The notes: a model not told the origin generated them from the letters alone. A stretch of 64,000 nucleotides of DNA from JAEZBP01 sp963832725 (GCA_963832725.1 CAWHVG010000005.1:3100001-3164000); one strand, 5' to 3'. Positions 38,205 to 47,243 are shown, counted from the stretch's first letter. A program made the numbers and translations.

Positions 38205-38870
38205 TCAGGATCCGGGGCGAACGCTGGCGAAGAAGCTCTCCACCAGGCCCGGATCGTCGGGGAAGAGGAGCTGCAGGCGGGGGTAGAGGAGGTTGTACAC
38301 CCGGCGCGCGTGGTCGAGCGCCACGTCGAGGTCCGTCCTGGCGGTGGACTCCGGCACGTAGAGGTCTTCGCGCCGGTTCTCCGCGTCCTGCAGCGCGGTC
38401 AGCGTCGACTGCAGGTCGGGCGCGCCGCCCTTCAGATCGGGGAAGGGCGGAGAATCGCTGGAGAGCTGCGCGAGCACCGCACGCACGAAGTGCGCCTCGT
38501 CGGTGCCGGCCACCGGCGCCAGCCCAGCGCTGGGCGCCTCGGCGAACAATCGCCGATAGCGCGGATCGTCGCGATCGCCCTTCACTTCGACCAATGCCTG
38601 ACGGGACAGATCCATGATCCCGTCGTCGAGCTTGCCGTCGAGGTACTCGACCTCGGCGCTGGCGGCGATGCGCCGCTCCCGCGCCTCGAGCCACGCGTCC
38701 TCGCGCTCGCGGATCGCCGTGCGCTCGGCGTCCACCGACGTGGCCAGATCGGCCGTCTGCGGCCGCGAGTGCAAACGGATGGAAGCGAACCGGAGCGCGC
38801 GATCCACCGCGCCGAAGCCATGCTGTTCCCGAAGCTTTTCCACTGAACCCCCAACTCTCGGTGCCGACAT
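38205..38870 (-). CDS. unknown soluble protein
   Basis: 221 residues, no family recognised. Highly charged and mostly helical (TSVDAERTAIREREDAWLEA, LEARERRIAASAEVEYLDGK), with no signal peptide or membrane segment. A C-terminal part reads LDVALDHARRVYNLLYPRLQ and LLFPDDPGLVESFFASVRPG. ATG 38870 is used; GTG 38843 has a G-rich sequence in front and is an alternative. The frame remains open upstream to 39185 but becomes non-protein-like. Just downstream of its stop lies the 43-bp repeat array. Confidence 0.65.
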   Translation of the reverse strand: MSAPRVGGSVEKLREQHGFGAVDRALRFASIRLHSRPQTADLATSVDAERTAIREREDAWLEARERRIAASAEVEYLDGKLDDGIMDLSRQALVEVKGDRDDPRYRRLFAEAPSAGLAPVAGTDEAHFVRAVLAQLSSDSPPFPDLKGGAPDLQSTLTALQDAENRREDLYVPESTARTDLDVALDHARRVYNLLYPRLQLLFPDDPGLVESFFASVRPGS

Positions 38871-39147
38871 CGGCCGTATATGAACGGCAGGAAGACCGCA
38901 AACATCGCGCTGGGATATCTCACACGAAACTCGCTCCGCGCCCGCGGCAGGACGATTCACTGCCCTCCCGCTCGGAGGGACGCCGGCTCGACTCGGTGCC
39001 TTCCCCCGCGCCGCTCCCTGCACGTTCCCGCTGAGCTTCGCCCAGCCCGCACAGAGGTTCACGCGAACCGACCCGACCCTGGGTTGACCATCCACGGGAT
39101 GTACTATCTGCCGCTCCACGCGGTGGAAGGCGGATTGGAGGCCGAGC

Positions 39148-39466
39148 GTGCTGAGGCTCGACGTACGATACAGCCAGCAGACCACGCCGATGTCCTGCTG
39201 GTGGGCATCGCTTCAGATGCTCATGTTCTACCACGCGGGTCGAGCGCCGCTCTTCCCCATGGGAGCTCGATGAACACTTCCGGGAGGGGCCGGGCGGGCA
39301 GGGGCTCGTGGAGGTTCAGGACCCCTGGCCCGGTGGGCGCATGCGGACCGTGCCCATGTCGGAGATCCAATCGCACCTCGCGCCACAGCTCGCGTCGTAC
39401 AACATGCTCGCGCTGCGCGACCGACGCGAGCGGCCCCGGATCCTCGAGCAAGACGATGACTATTGA
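39148..39466 (+). pseudogene. remnant of a papain-like (C39/AvrRpt2-type) cysteine protease
   Basis: Frame 1 from GTG 39148 reads LDVRYSQQTTPMSCWWASLQ with the Q...CW active-site block of papain-like bacterial proteases, and stops at 39273. Frame 2 then gives LVEVQDPWPGGRMRTVPMSE, the C-terminal DPWP...MS block of the same family, to a stop at 39464-39466. The intervening part with the catalytic His is missing, so the gene has both a frame change and an internal deletion. Its end overlaps the ATG of the next gene by 11 bp, indicating a former or present operon. Confidence 0.55.
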
Positions 39467-40994
39467 TCCTGAGCGGCGCCCGGGCGCGCGCTCCCTGTTG
39501 GCGGTTGCGGCGCTCGCCTGCGCGCTCGTACCGGGCCGCGCCCACGCGCTCCCGGGGATCTATCTCACCTCCGGGGTTCGAGCGGGCTACGCGACGATGA
39601 GCTCGGTGGTCGTCATGCGAGACGGGCGCCACAACGTCGTCACGATTCAGGGCGACCTCCACGGCCCCCCGGCCAACGTCGCGATGGTCCTGCCCGTCCC
39701 TGCGTTCATCCGCCCCGAGGACGTGCGAACCCTCCCCTACGGCGTCCTTCGACGGCTGGAGGCCACGACCGCGCCCCGCCTCTTCCATCGCAGCCGGGAC
39801 GGCACGTGCAATCCCGCGACCGCACCGCCGACAGCGGAGGACGGCGAGCCGGGCATGGAGGGCGCGTGGGATGTCACCGTTCTCCATCCGCGCTCGCCGT
39901 CGATCCTCACCGCGTGGCTTCGCGAGCGCGGCTATCACGTGTCCCGCGAAGCCGAGCACCGCCTCGCGCGTTACGTCCGCGCGTCCGCCAGCGTGGTGGT
40001 CGCCAGCGTACCCGCGTCCCGCCTCCAACCGACGGGTGGGCGCGCGTTGCTCGCGCCCATTCGCGTGCACTTCTGGCGGCGCGAGGCGCTGTCGCTCCCG
40101 CTCGGCATCGACCAGCTCCACGATGCCGTCGAAGATGTGCGGGTCCACGTGATCGCGCGGACGCGCTACGAGGCGGCGAACCGGCCCAATGTGCAGGTCC
40201 CCACGGACCTCGCCCTGAACACCGCCCAGGCGGCCCACTTCGACAACGCGTACGACGCGCTCTTCTCGCACTCGCTCGATCCGCATCCCGACGCGGTCGT
40301 GACGGAGTACGCACGCGCGGTGAGCGAGTGCGCCGAGTGCGCGCCGTGGGGCCCGCTGACAGCGCGGGACTTGGAGCAGCTGGGGTTGGACGTCGCGTTC
40401 CCGGCAGCCGGAGCGGCGCCCGACCCATCCCACACGCTCGAGGTCCGCGCCGAGGAGCCCCGTGTTCACGGCCCGCGCACGGCCGGCGACGTGTCGGATG
40501 TCGTTCGGCGTCACCTCGCGGAGGTTCGCTACTGCTACCAAGAAGCGCTGAGGCGCCGAGTTGGACTGCGGGGACGGGTCACCGTACGCGCCTCGTTGAA
40601 CGTCGACGGATCCGTCCGCAGCGCTCGGCTACTGCGCGCGAGCACCCCGGAGTCGACGGCCCCCCAGACGGCCCCGCAGTGCATCCTCCGCGCCGTGGCC
40701 AGGTGGCGATTCTCGGCGCTCTCGGAGGGCGCGCCCGAGACGGTCGACATTCCCTTCGTGCTGGAGCTCCGCGCAGCAGACGACCCTCAGCCCGTACCGC
40801 ATTGGGCTCGCCTGCGCTCCGTCGCGAGCGGGTTGGTGATCACGCGATTGCACCTCCGTCATCGGCGCGGCCACGCGACGGACCTCCTCCTCCACCGAGC
40901 CCGCGCGGACGCCGCCTCGGCCGACTTCCGGGCGCGCTACATCGTCGGTGAGGCCACACCCCGCTTCGAGGGCTGCCACACTCCCAGCGACTGA
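39456..40994 (+). CDS. secreted DUF2330 protein with AgmX/PglI-type C-terminal domain
   Basis: 512 residues. A signal peptide (RSLLAVAALACALVPGRAHA) is followed by a DUF2330-like domain (MSSVVVMRDGRHNVVTIQGD, NVAMVLPVPAFIRPEDVRTL) to about residue 310. From about 347 an AgmX/PglI (TonB-C-like) domain follows: VVRRHLAEVRYCYQEALRRR, VTVRASLNVDGSVRSARLLR, ILRAVARWRFSAL. The last 60 residues return to a DUF2330-like strand pattern. The frame is open far upstream but ATG 39456 supplies the signal peptide. Predicted periplasmic or surface-exposed; function unknown. Confidence 0.75.
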   Translation: MTIDPERRPGARSLLAVAALACALVPGRAHALPGIYLTSGVRAGYATMSSVVVMRDGRHNVVTIQGDLHGPPANVAMVLPVPAFIRPEDVRTLPYGVLRRLEATTAPRLFHRSRDGTCNPATAPPTAEDGEPGMEGAWDVTVLHPRSPSILTAWLRERGYHVSREAEHRLARYVRASASVVVASVPASRLQPTGGRALLAPIRVHFWRREALSLPLGIDQLHDAVEDVRVHVIARTRYEAANRPNVQVPTDLALNTAQAAHFDNAYDALFSHSLDPHPDAVVTEYARAVSECAECAPWGPLTARDLEQLGLDVAFPAAGAAPDPSHTLEVRAEEPRVHGPRTAGDVSDVVRRHLAEVRYCYQEALRRRVGLRGRVTVRASLNVDGSVRSARLLRASTPESTAPQTAPQCILRAVARWRFSALSEGAPETVDIPFVLELRAADDPQPVPHWARLRSVASGLVITRLHLRHRRGHATDLLLHRARADAASADFRARYIVGEATPRFEGCHTPSD

Positions 40995-41293
40995 ACCGTC
41001 CGGCCGACCGCTGACCAACTGCGTCCCGCGGGGAGTCCGCGCCGAGTGAGCGTTTCGGCAGCGCTCAGCTGCGAAGCTGACGAGGCGCCCGTGTCCACAG
41101 ACGTCCCCGAGATGGCGGCGAACGAGCCCATGACGACGACCTCACCCGGGGCGCTGGCCCGATCTGGCCGGCTCTCGACGCCGATCTCGGGCGCGACCCT
41201 CGTCGAAAATGCTTTGCATTTGCTGCGGGGCGCGCACCCAATCTCGACGCCGATCGCTCGGCCATACCGGTCACGACTTCCCCCTCGGACATC
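40995..41293. other. spacer between the DUF2330 gene and the IS630 element
   Basis: No gene recognised. A short hairpin, TCAGCT-gcga-AGCTGA (41065-41080), may help end the DUF2330 transcript. The right end of this spacer was originally continuous with the stop codon region of the lipoprotein gene now on the other side of the IS. Confidence 0.45.
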
Positions 41294-41295
41294 TA

Positions 41296-42478
41296 GTCCC
41301 CTGTCGCCCAAATATCTTGCAAAAGTCTCCGCGCCGTGATCTACGGTGGGAATGGCACGTACCGGACGACCCACGACACGCATCGAGTTGAGCGACGACG
41401 ACCGCGCCGCGCTCGAGCGCTACACGGCCCGCGCCCGTAGTGCGCGTCGGCTGGCGTTTCGCGCGCGGATCATCCTGGCCAGTGCGTCGGGGCTGAGCGA
41501 TGTCGACGTCGCAGCCAAGCTGCGCACGTCGGGCCATACCGTCGGTAAGTGGCGCAAGCGCTACCTGAAGGAGGGGATCGACGGGCTGGTCGACGAACCG
41601 CGGCCCGGCGCTCCGCGGAAGATCACCGACGAGGCCATCGAGAAGGTCGTGGTCGAGACGCTCGAGACCACGCCGAAGGGAGCGACGCACTGGAGCACGC
41701 GCCAGATGGCGAAGCACTTGGGCATGAGCCACACCACGGTCGGTCGCGTCTGGCGAGCGTTCGGACTCAAGCCGCATCGGAGCGAGACGTTCACCATCTC
41801 GCGCGATCCGATGCTGATCGAGAAAGTGCGCGACATCGTTGGGCTCTACATGAACCCGCCCGACAACGCGCTGGTTCTCTGCGTCGACGAGAAGTCGCAG
41901 ATCCAAGCGCTGAACCGCACCCAGCCCGTGCTCCCGATGCGGATCGGTGAAGTCGAGCGCCGAACGCACGACTACGACCGGCACGGCACGACGACGCTGT
42001 TCGCGGCTCTCGACGTGGCGACCGGCTACGTCATCGGAAAGTGCTACGCGCGCCACCGCGCCACCGAGTTCCTCAAGTTCCTCCGCGAGATTGAGGCGAA
42101 CGTGCCGAAGGACCTCGAGGTCCACGTGATCCTCGACAACTACGCCACGCACAAGACGCCGGCCGTGCATCGTTGGCTTGCCAAGCGCCCGCGGTTCCAC
42201 CTGCACTTCACGCCCACGCATGCCTCGTGGCTCAACCAGGTCGAGCGCTGGTTCGGCCTACTCACGCAGCGGCAGCTCCGCCGTGGCTCTCACACGAGCG
42301 TCGCCGCTCTCAAGAGGGCGATCGAGGAGTTCACCGCCGTCCACAACGACGACCCCAAGCCGTTTCGCTGGACCGCCACCGCCGACGACATCCTCGCGAA
42401 GATCGCCCGCTTCGCGCAGCGCACCCTCACCGCCCACAACCCCCCGTGACTTCTGATCGAAATCAGGGATCGGGGGAC
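41296..42478 (+). mobile_element. IS630-family insertion sequence
   Basis: 1183-bp element with one transposase gene. It is flanked by the TA dinucleotide (41294-41295 and 42479-42480) that IS630/Tc1-type elements duplicate. The outer ends begin GTCCCC on both sides and match at 9 of the first 13 positions, imperfect terminal inverted repeats. It inserted at the TAG stop codon of the minus-strand lipoprotein gene to its right and restores that codon. Confidence 0.85.
41352..42449 (+). CDS. IS630-family transposase
   Basis: 365 residues, intact. The N-terminal helix-turn-helix (RAALERYTARARSARRLAFR, SGLSDVDVAAKLRTSGHTV) and a winged helix (HLGMSHTTVGRVWRAFGL) precede the DDE domain. Catalytic residues are in LCVDEKSQI, VILDNYATHK and LNQVERWFGLL. 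Length is typical of full IS630 transposases. ATG 41352 lies just inside the left end. Confidence 0.95.
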   Translation: MARTGRPTTRIELSDDDRAALERYTARARSARRLAFRARIILASASGLSDVDVAAKLRTSGHTVGKWRKRYLKEGIDGLVDEPRPGAPRKITDEAIEKVVVETLETTPKGATHWSTRQMAKHLGMSHTTVGRVWRAFGLKPHRSETFTISRDPMLIEKVRDIVGLYMNPPDNALVLCVDEKSQIQALNRTQPVLPMRIGEVERRTHDYDRHGTTTLFAALDVATGYVIGKCYARHRATEFLKFLREIEANVPKDLEVHVILDNYATHKTPAVHRWLAKRPRFHLHFTPTHASWLNQVERWFGLLTQRQLRRGSHTSVAALKRAIEEFTAVHNDDPKPFRWTATADDILAKIARFAQRTLTAHNPP

Positions 42479-43893
42479 TAGCGCCACGCGGCCAGGAAGA
42501 CCCGCCAGTGAGGGCTCGCGTCGACGCCGAACACGGGGTGGCCGGCGGCGGGTCGGGTCCACACGAGCTCCGGCGCACCCCGGCCGTCGAGGTCGAGCGT
42601 GGACCAGCTGTCGGACCCGACGGCGTCGAAGCCGCGGGGGAGCTCCGCGGGCGCCGGGACGGCCAGCCGCGCCGGCGTCGCCTCCAGGTGATCCCCTCGG
42701 TTGAGGAAGACCTGCCAGTGGGGGCTGGCGCCGAAGCCATGAACGGCCCCGGTGTCCGGATCGCGGGTCCACACGAGGTCCGGGCGTTGGTCAGCGTCGA
42801 GGTCGAGGAGCGCCCAGCCGTCGGCCGTGACCCGGTCGAAGCCCTGCGTCACCGACGGCGGGTCCGGGACCGCGACGTTCGCCGCGTTGGGGTCGAAGCC
42901 ATTGCCCCCGTTGCGGAAGACCTTCCAGTGGGCGCTCGCGCCGCGGCCGAAGACCTCGCCCCGGGCCGGGTCTCGCGTCCACACCAGGTCGACCCGCTCG
43001 TCCCCGTCGAAGTCGAGCAGCGCCCAGCCCACGTCGCCGACGGCGAAGAAGCCCCGGTCGAGCGATGAGGCCGCAGGCACGGGCCACGCCGCGGGATCCG
43101 ACGCGAAGCGGTCCCCCAGGTTGCGGTGCACCGACCAGCGCGGGCTGCTCCCGTTGCCCAGGACGTCTCCGGTCGCCGCGGCCGCCGTGATCACGAGGTC
43201 GGGAAGATGGTCGCCGTCGAGGTCGACGAGCGCATAGGTCCGCCCCGAGGTCGCGGCGTACCCCTGAGCGAGGTCCTCCGCGGCCGGGACCGACCAGCGG
43301 AAGGGCGCCGCCGCGAAGCCCGTGCCCTCGTTGCGGTAGACCTGCCAGTGAGGCGCCGCGCCGTTTCCGAAGATCGCGCCGCTCGCCGGATCGCCCGTCC
43401 ACACGAGATCCGGGCGGCCGTCGCCGTCCAGGTCCACCAGCGCCCAGCTCCGCCCGGCGGTCGCACGGAAGCCCCCCGTGAGGCCGGGAGCGGCCGGGAC
43501 CGGCCAGAGGAAGGGCGCCGCCGCGAAGCCCGCGCCCTCGTTGCGGTAGACCTCCCAGTGCGGCGCGGAGCCCCCGCCGTGCACGCCGCCCGTCGCGTCG
43601 GCGGTCGAGACGAGCTCCGGGGCGCCGTCACCGTCGAGGTCGACGGTCGCCCAGCCCGCGCCGTTCGAGGTGTCGTAGCCGCCGCCGGACCGCGCCGGCA
43701 CCGGCCACGCGGCGTCGGTCGCGTCGAAGCGCAGGGGGGCGCCCGCCGGAACCGCGCCGGGGCCGCCGTCGCTCGTGGGCACCGCGCCATCGCTCGTCGG
43801 GATCGCGCCATCGGGGCGAGGCGACGTTCGACCGCCATCGCACCCTGCGAGCGTGAGCAGAGCCAGCAGCAATCCGAGTCGTCTGTTGCACAT
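42478..43893 (-). CDS. lipoprotein with six FG-GAP-like repeats
   Basis: 471 residues. Lipoprotein signal RRLGLLLALLTLAGC (Cys18), then a low-complexity linker with a repeated TSDGA motif. Six repeats of about 65 residues follow, each with a WPVPAA-like segment, a WALVDLDGDGRPDLVWT-like FG-GAP/calcium loop and an ASPHWQVFRN-like end. The predicted fold is a six-unit beta-propeller on the outer membrane or cell surface. It starts 11 bp after the partner lipoprotein gene. Its TAG stop codon is shared with the target site of the IS630 element, which left the protein intact. Function unknown. Confidence 0.8.
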   Translation of the reverse strand: MCNRRLGLLLALLTLAGCDGGRTSPRPDGAIPTSDGAVPTSDGGPGAVPAGAPLRFDATDAAWPVPARSGGGYDTSNGAGWATVDLDGDGAPELVSTADATGGVHGGGSAPHWEVYRNEGAGFAAAPFLWPVPAAPGLTGGFRATAGRSWALVDLDGDGRPDLVWTGDPASGAIFGNGAAPHWQVYRNEGTGFAAAPFRWSVPAAEDLAQGYAATSGRTYALVDLDGDHLPDLVITAAAATGDVLGNGSSPRWSVHRNLGDRFASDPAAWPVPAASSLDRGFFAVGDVGWALLDFDGDERVDLVWTRDPARGEVFGRGASAHWKVFRNGGNGFDPNAANVAVPDPPSVTQGFDRVTADGWALLDLDADQRPDLVWTRDPDTGAVHGFGASPHWQVFLNRGDHLEATPARLAVPAPAELPRGFDAVGSDSWSTLDLDGRGAPELVWTRPAAGHPVFGVDASPHWRVFLAAWR

Positions 43894-43904
43894 CAACGCG
43901 GTCC

Positions 43905-45491
43905 TCACGGCAGCGTGTAGGTCTCGATGGTGGTCGGCCCGGAGGAGGGGCGGAAGGCGGCCACGATCACCGGACGATCCTCGATCAGGACGAGGTCGAC
44001 AGTGAACGTCCCGCGCGTGTCGAGGGACGAGACGGCCCAGCGGGTCCCGTCGAACTGGCCGTACCAGAGGTGGTCGTCGGCGAGGAGGACGGCGTGCAAG
44101 TGGCCCGCGGAGTCCGCCTCGGCCTCCAGTCTCTGGGGGAAGTGCGAGTCGAGATCGAGGTCCTCGGTGATCCAGGTTCCGCCCACGCGATGGTAGTGCC
44201 CCGGTCGAACGCCCCCGACGAGGAGGTGCGGCTCGTCGCCCGGCCCCAACACGAGCTCCACGTTCTGGGTACCGGAGGAGCCCGTCACGGTGAAGGCGAG
44301 CGGATCGTCCGCTCGGAGGTCCGCTCGGTTGCTTCGGTAGACCACGTCGTAGCGCTCGATGAAGAGGGAGTGGAAGCCCCCGTGCGAGTCGACCCGCAGC
44401 CTCGCGTCGGCGAACCCATTCTCCCCCGTGACCCGCCACGGGGCCCCCGGCTGGCCGGCCGGGATCGGCGGGCGGGAGAGCGCGCCGTCCGCCGCCACCG
44501 CGGCCGCGTATGCCTGGTGTCCATTGGCGTACATGCACACGCCGCCCCCACCCGCGAGTGGCTCACAGCGGACGCTGGCATAGTCCGACCCGCCCGCGTA
44601 CGGGAGCTCGTGGCGGATCCAACCGGACCCGGACCAACGGTAGCTCACCAGGATCGGGATCGTCCCAACCAACGAGTCGGTGCCCTCTCCGAACCCGACC
44701 ACGACGGGACCCGGGAGGATCGCGGTCGGTCCGTGGAAGTCGTAGCTCACCCCGGACTCGTAGCTCAGCGGCGTGAGCGTCAACGCCGACGGTGAGCCGT
44801 GGAGCCAGGAGCCGGAATCGAAATCGGCCGCCGCCGCCACGTGGAGCTCGCTCCCCGCCACGACCGCGGAGAGGGAGTAGACGTACTGGTCCGTCTCTGC
44901 CGCGACGGTGTGGGTGAACGGACAGCAGCCGCTCGCGCAGGGGCCGTATCCGGGGTCGCATACGTCGACCACGCAGGCGGATGCGCGGCAGGAGGTCGCG
45001 TGCACGCCCACCGTCGGGCACGCGACGCACGCGCCGTCGCACGCCTGGTACCCGGCGCTGCACGCGACGGTGCACGCCCCCGCCGCACAGGCGCCCATGC
45101 CGTGCGCGACGCCGGGGCAGGGCGTGCAGCGGTCTCCGCACGTCGCGGGGCTCGCGTCGTCCGCGCAGGTGTCCCCGCACGCGTGGGCCCCCGCCGCGCA
45201 GGTGCACTGCCGGGCGACGAGGTCGCAGTACTCTCGCGCGCCGCACTGGCTGTCGTCCCCGCACCCAGCACGGCACTCGCCCGAGAAGGGGTCGCAGTAG
45301 CTGAAGCCGGTGCAGCCGGTCTCGCAGGTACCGCCGACCGCCCCGGCGTCGCGCGCGAGTGACATCGCCGCGTCGACGAGCGGGCCTCCATCCGCGAGAG
45401 GGCCGCGGTCGCCCATCGAGCGCGTGTCCGTGTTGCAGCCTCCGACGAGGAGGAGGAGCGCGAAGCTCCGAAGCGCGTGTTGCGTGAGCAT
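43905..45491 (-). CDS. Cys-rich lipoprotein with beta-propeller-like C-terminal part
   Basis: 528 residues. Lipoprotein signal HALRSFALLLLVGGC (Cys19). Residues 55-180 carry more than twenty cysteines in EGF/TIL-like spacing (CETGCTGFSYCDPFSGEC, CGDTCADDASPATCGDRCTP), a pattern common in myxobacterial surface proteins. The remaining 330 residues are beta-rich with repeated short strands (LWYGQFDGTRWAVSSLDTRG), probably a propeller. It is the first gene of a pair with the six-repeat lipoprotein. Function unknown; adhesion or recognition is a guess. Confidence 0.78.
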   Translation of the reverse strand: MLTQHALRSFALLLLVGGCNTDTRSMGDRGPLADGGPLVDAAMSLARDAGAVGGTCETGCTGFSYCDPFSGECRAGCGDDSQCGAREYCDLVARQCTCAAGAHACGDTCADDASPATCGDRCTPCPGVAHGMGACAAGACTVACSAGYQACDGACVACPTVGVHATSCRASACVVDVCDPGYGPCASGCCPFTHTVAAETDQYVYSLSAVVAGSELHVAAAADFDSGSWLHGSPSALTLTPLSYESGVSYDFHGPTAILPGPVVVGFGEGTDSLVGTIPILVSYRWSGSGWIRHELPYAGGSDYASVRCEPLAGGGGVCMYANGHQAYAAAVAADGALSRPPIPAGQPGAPWRVTGENGFADARLRVDSHGGFHSLFIERYDVVYRSNRADLRADDPLAFTVTGSSGTQNVELVLGPGDEPHLLVGGVRPGHYHRVGGTWITEDLDLDSHFPQRLEAEADSAGHLHAVLLADDHLWYGQFDGTRWAVSSLDTRGTFTVDLVLIEDRPVIVAAFRPSSGPTTIETYTLP

Positions 45492-45573
45492 GGCCGAGGC
45501 TGGCGCGCGGCATCTCTCAACGCCGCTCAAGTATCGAGGCAACAACGCGGCGCTTTGCCCCACCTCGCGCGCG

Positions 45574-45597
45574 ACCTTGGTCGATGTTGACCAAGGT
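45574..45597. promoter_or_regulatory. perfect 9-bp dyad in a divergent promoter region
   Basis: ACCTTGGTC-gatgtt-GACCAAGGT lies in the 298-bp region between the divergent lipoprotein genes at 45491 (minus) and 45790 (plus). Its symmetry and size resemble a dimeric repressor operator. No regulator gene is adjacent. Confidence 0.55.
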
Positions 45598-45789
45598 TGC
45601 GGCGAGGGCGGTCGGCGTCGAGGCCCTCGAGGCGGCCGGGCACGAGGACAGACCTGCCTCGGCCCGCGCCGCGGCCGGAGCTTCCACGAGCTGGCATCCC
45701 GAAACCGGGACGCGGTGGGGCGCCACGCGGGCCGCCGACCGCGTCCGGCGTCACGCGCCTTGGCAGCGCGCTTGCAGTCGACGCCATGC

Positions 45790-46260
45790 ATGCGGCAGCG
45801 AACGTGGATGTGGATGGTGTGGATGTGGATGGCGCTCTCGGCGGCGCTCCTCCTGAGCGGCTGTACGAGCTGCAACGTCGATCACACCGCGCGAGCGCAG
45901 GGGCTGGACGCGGGCGTGCGACCGGGCCCCGACACGACCGCGACCTGCTTCGTCCAAGGGCAGCGGAGCACGGCCCTCTTGCAGACCCAGGTCAACGAGC
46001 TCTGCGTCGGCGCGCCCACGCCGACCGGTCCGGTGGACTGCTACGTCGCCGCCACGAGCCACCTGATCCTCACCGACCCGCAGAAGATCGGCCTCTGCCA
46101 CTGCGCGCGCTCCACCGAGCCGGTCGACTGCTACCTGCGCCTGCAGCGCGAGTCGATGCTGATCACCTCGCAGATCGAGACGATCTGCTCGCCGACGATC
46201 AACCTCGGGCTGCTCCCGAACTGCCGCCCGATCGGTGGCGGAGGCCTCGCCTACTACTGA
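45790..46260 (+). CDS. small Cys-rich lipoprotein, unknown function
   Basis: 156 residues. The signal peptide is odd: MRQRTWMWMVWMWMALSAA, then LLLSGC with acylated Cys25. The WMWM stretch is coded by four GTGGAT hexamers (45804-45830). The mature part has paired cysteines in two similar segments (PVDCYVAATSHLILTDPQKI and PVDCYLRLQRESMLITSQIE), suggesting an internal duplication. Start 45790 follows another ATG at 45786 in a different frame. Divergent from the lipoprotein pair. Confidence 0.7.
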   Translation: MRQRTWMWMVWMWMALSAALLLSGCTSCNVDHTARAQGLDAGVRPGPDTTATCFVQGQRSTALLQTQVNELCVGAPTPTGPVDCYVAATSHLILTDPQKIGLCHCARSTEPVDCYLRLQRESMLITSQIETICSPTINLGLLPNCRPIGGGGLAYY

Positions 46261-46364
46261 GCTCGCCGCGCCAGACGGCCTGTCGCGACTCGCTCCGGCC
46301 GTTTCGGCGGCCGTGCGCTGCGGCTCGGGCCGACCGGGTGACGCCATCGGAACGCTGCGGCGAT

Positions 46365-47180
46365 CTACAGCGCGCCGACGTCCTCCAGCCAGGCGTCGAT
46401 GAGCCGCCGCGCGATGCTGATCTTCGGCGGCACCGGCGGCAGCTCGTCGGCCGCGAAGAAGTCGGCCTCCGCGATCTCGACTCCGTCCACCTCGATCTCG
46501 CCACCTGCGTGCTCGGCGGTGAAGCCGACCATCAGCGAGTGCGGGAAGGGCCACGGCTGGCTGCCGAAGTAGCGCACGTTCTTCACCTCGACCGAGACCT
46601 CCTCGCGGATCTCGCGGGCGACGGTCTCCTCGAGCGTCTCGCCGGGCTCCACGAACCCGGCCAGCGTGCTGAAGAAGCGCTTGCGGAAGGAGGCCGCCCG
46701 CGCGAGCAGCGCGCGCTCACCGCGGCGGACGAGCACGATCACCGCCGGCGAGATGCGCGGGTACGCCGAGAGGTCACACGCGGGGCAGCGGCGCGACCGT
46801 TCGGTGTTCGAGCGCTCGGTCTGGGCGCCGCAGCGACCGCAGAAGCGGTGCGTCTCGTCCCAGTGCAGGACCTGCGACGCCCGGCCGGCCAGCGCGCCGC
46901 GCTCGTCGTCGAGTTCCATGAGGAGCGAACGGAGCGGGCGCGCCTCTCGGCTCGGCCCGCCCAGCGGAGAGGCGAGCGCGCGGGCCGTGAAGAACTCTTC
47001 GCCGCCGCTCCGGCCGAGGTAGAGCGGATCGCTCAGCTCGAGGCTGCCGGCCTCCTGGGCGTCGAGGAAGCGCGGGCCCTCGGGCGACTCGTCGACCATC
47101 ACGCCTTCGCTCGTGAACACGATCCAGCGGGCCGAAGGGGCGGATGGCCGGGGCGGCGCGTCGGAGGGCTCGAACGACAT
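46365..47180 (-). CDS. nudC: NADH pyrophosphatase
   Basis: 271 residues. A zinc ribbon (FCGRCGAQT...RRCPACDL) precedes the Nudix domain with box GFVEPGETLEETVAREIREE and VSVEV. The NudC-specific SQPWPFPHSLM motif follows about 17 residues after the box, the accepted marker for NADH pyrophosphatases. By family knowledge it cleaves NAD(H) to NMN(H) and AMP and can remove NAD caps from RNA. It is far from the pncB-pncA-nrtR operon but acts on the same metabolite. Confidence 0.92.
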   Translation of the reverse strand: MSFEPSDAPPRPSAPSARWIVFTSEGVMVDESPEGPRFLDAQEAGSLELSDPLYLGRSGGEEFFTARALASPLGGPSREARPLRSLLMELDDERGALAGRASQVLHWDETHRFCGRCGAQTERSNTERSRRCPACDLSAYPRISPAVIVLVRRGERALLARAASFRKRFFSTLAGFVEPGETLEETVAREIREEVSVEVKNVRYFGSQPWPFPHSLMVGFTAEHAGGEIEVDGVEIAEADFFAADELPPVPPKISIARRLIDAWLEDVGAL

Positions 47181-47243
47181 GCCGAGGTGTAGCGCAGGGC
47201 AGCGGCCGGCGCCGAGCCCGTGACCCCGTCGTCACGCGTTGCG

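Noticed and set aside
38880..39455. Upstream extension of the DUF2330 frame
   Set aside because: The sequence before ATG 39456 has no protein character in that frame and contains the protease remnant in other frames; the signal peptide starts at 39456.
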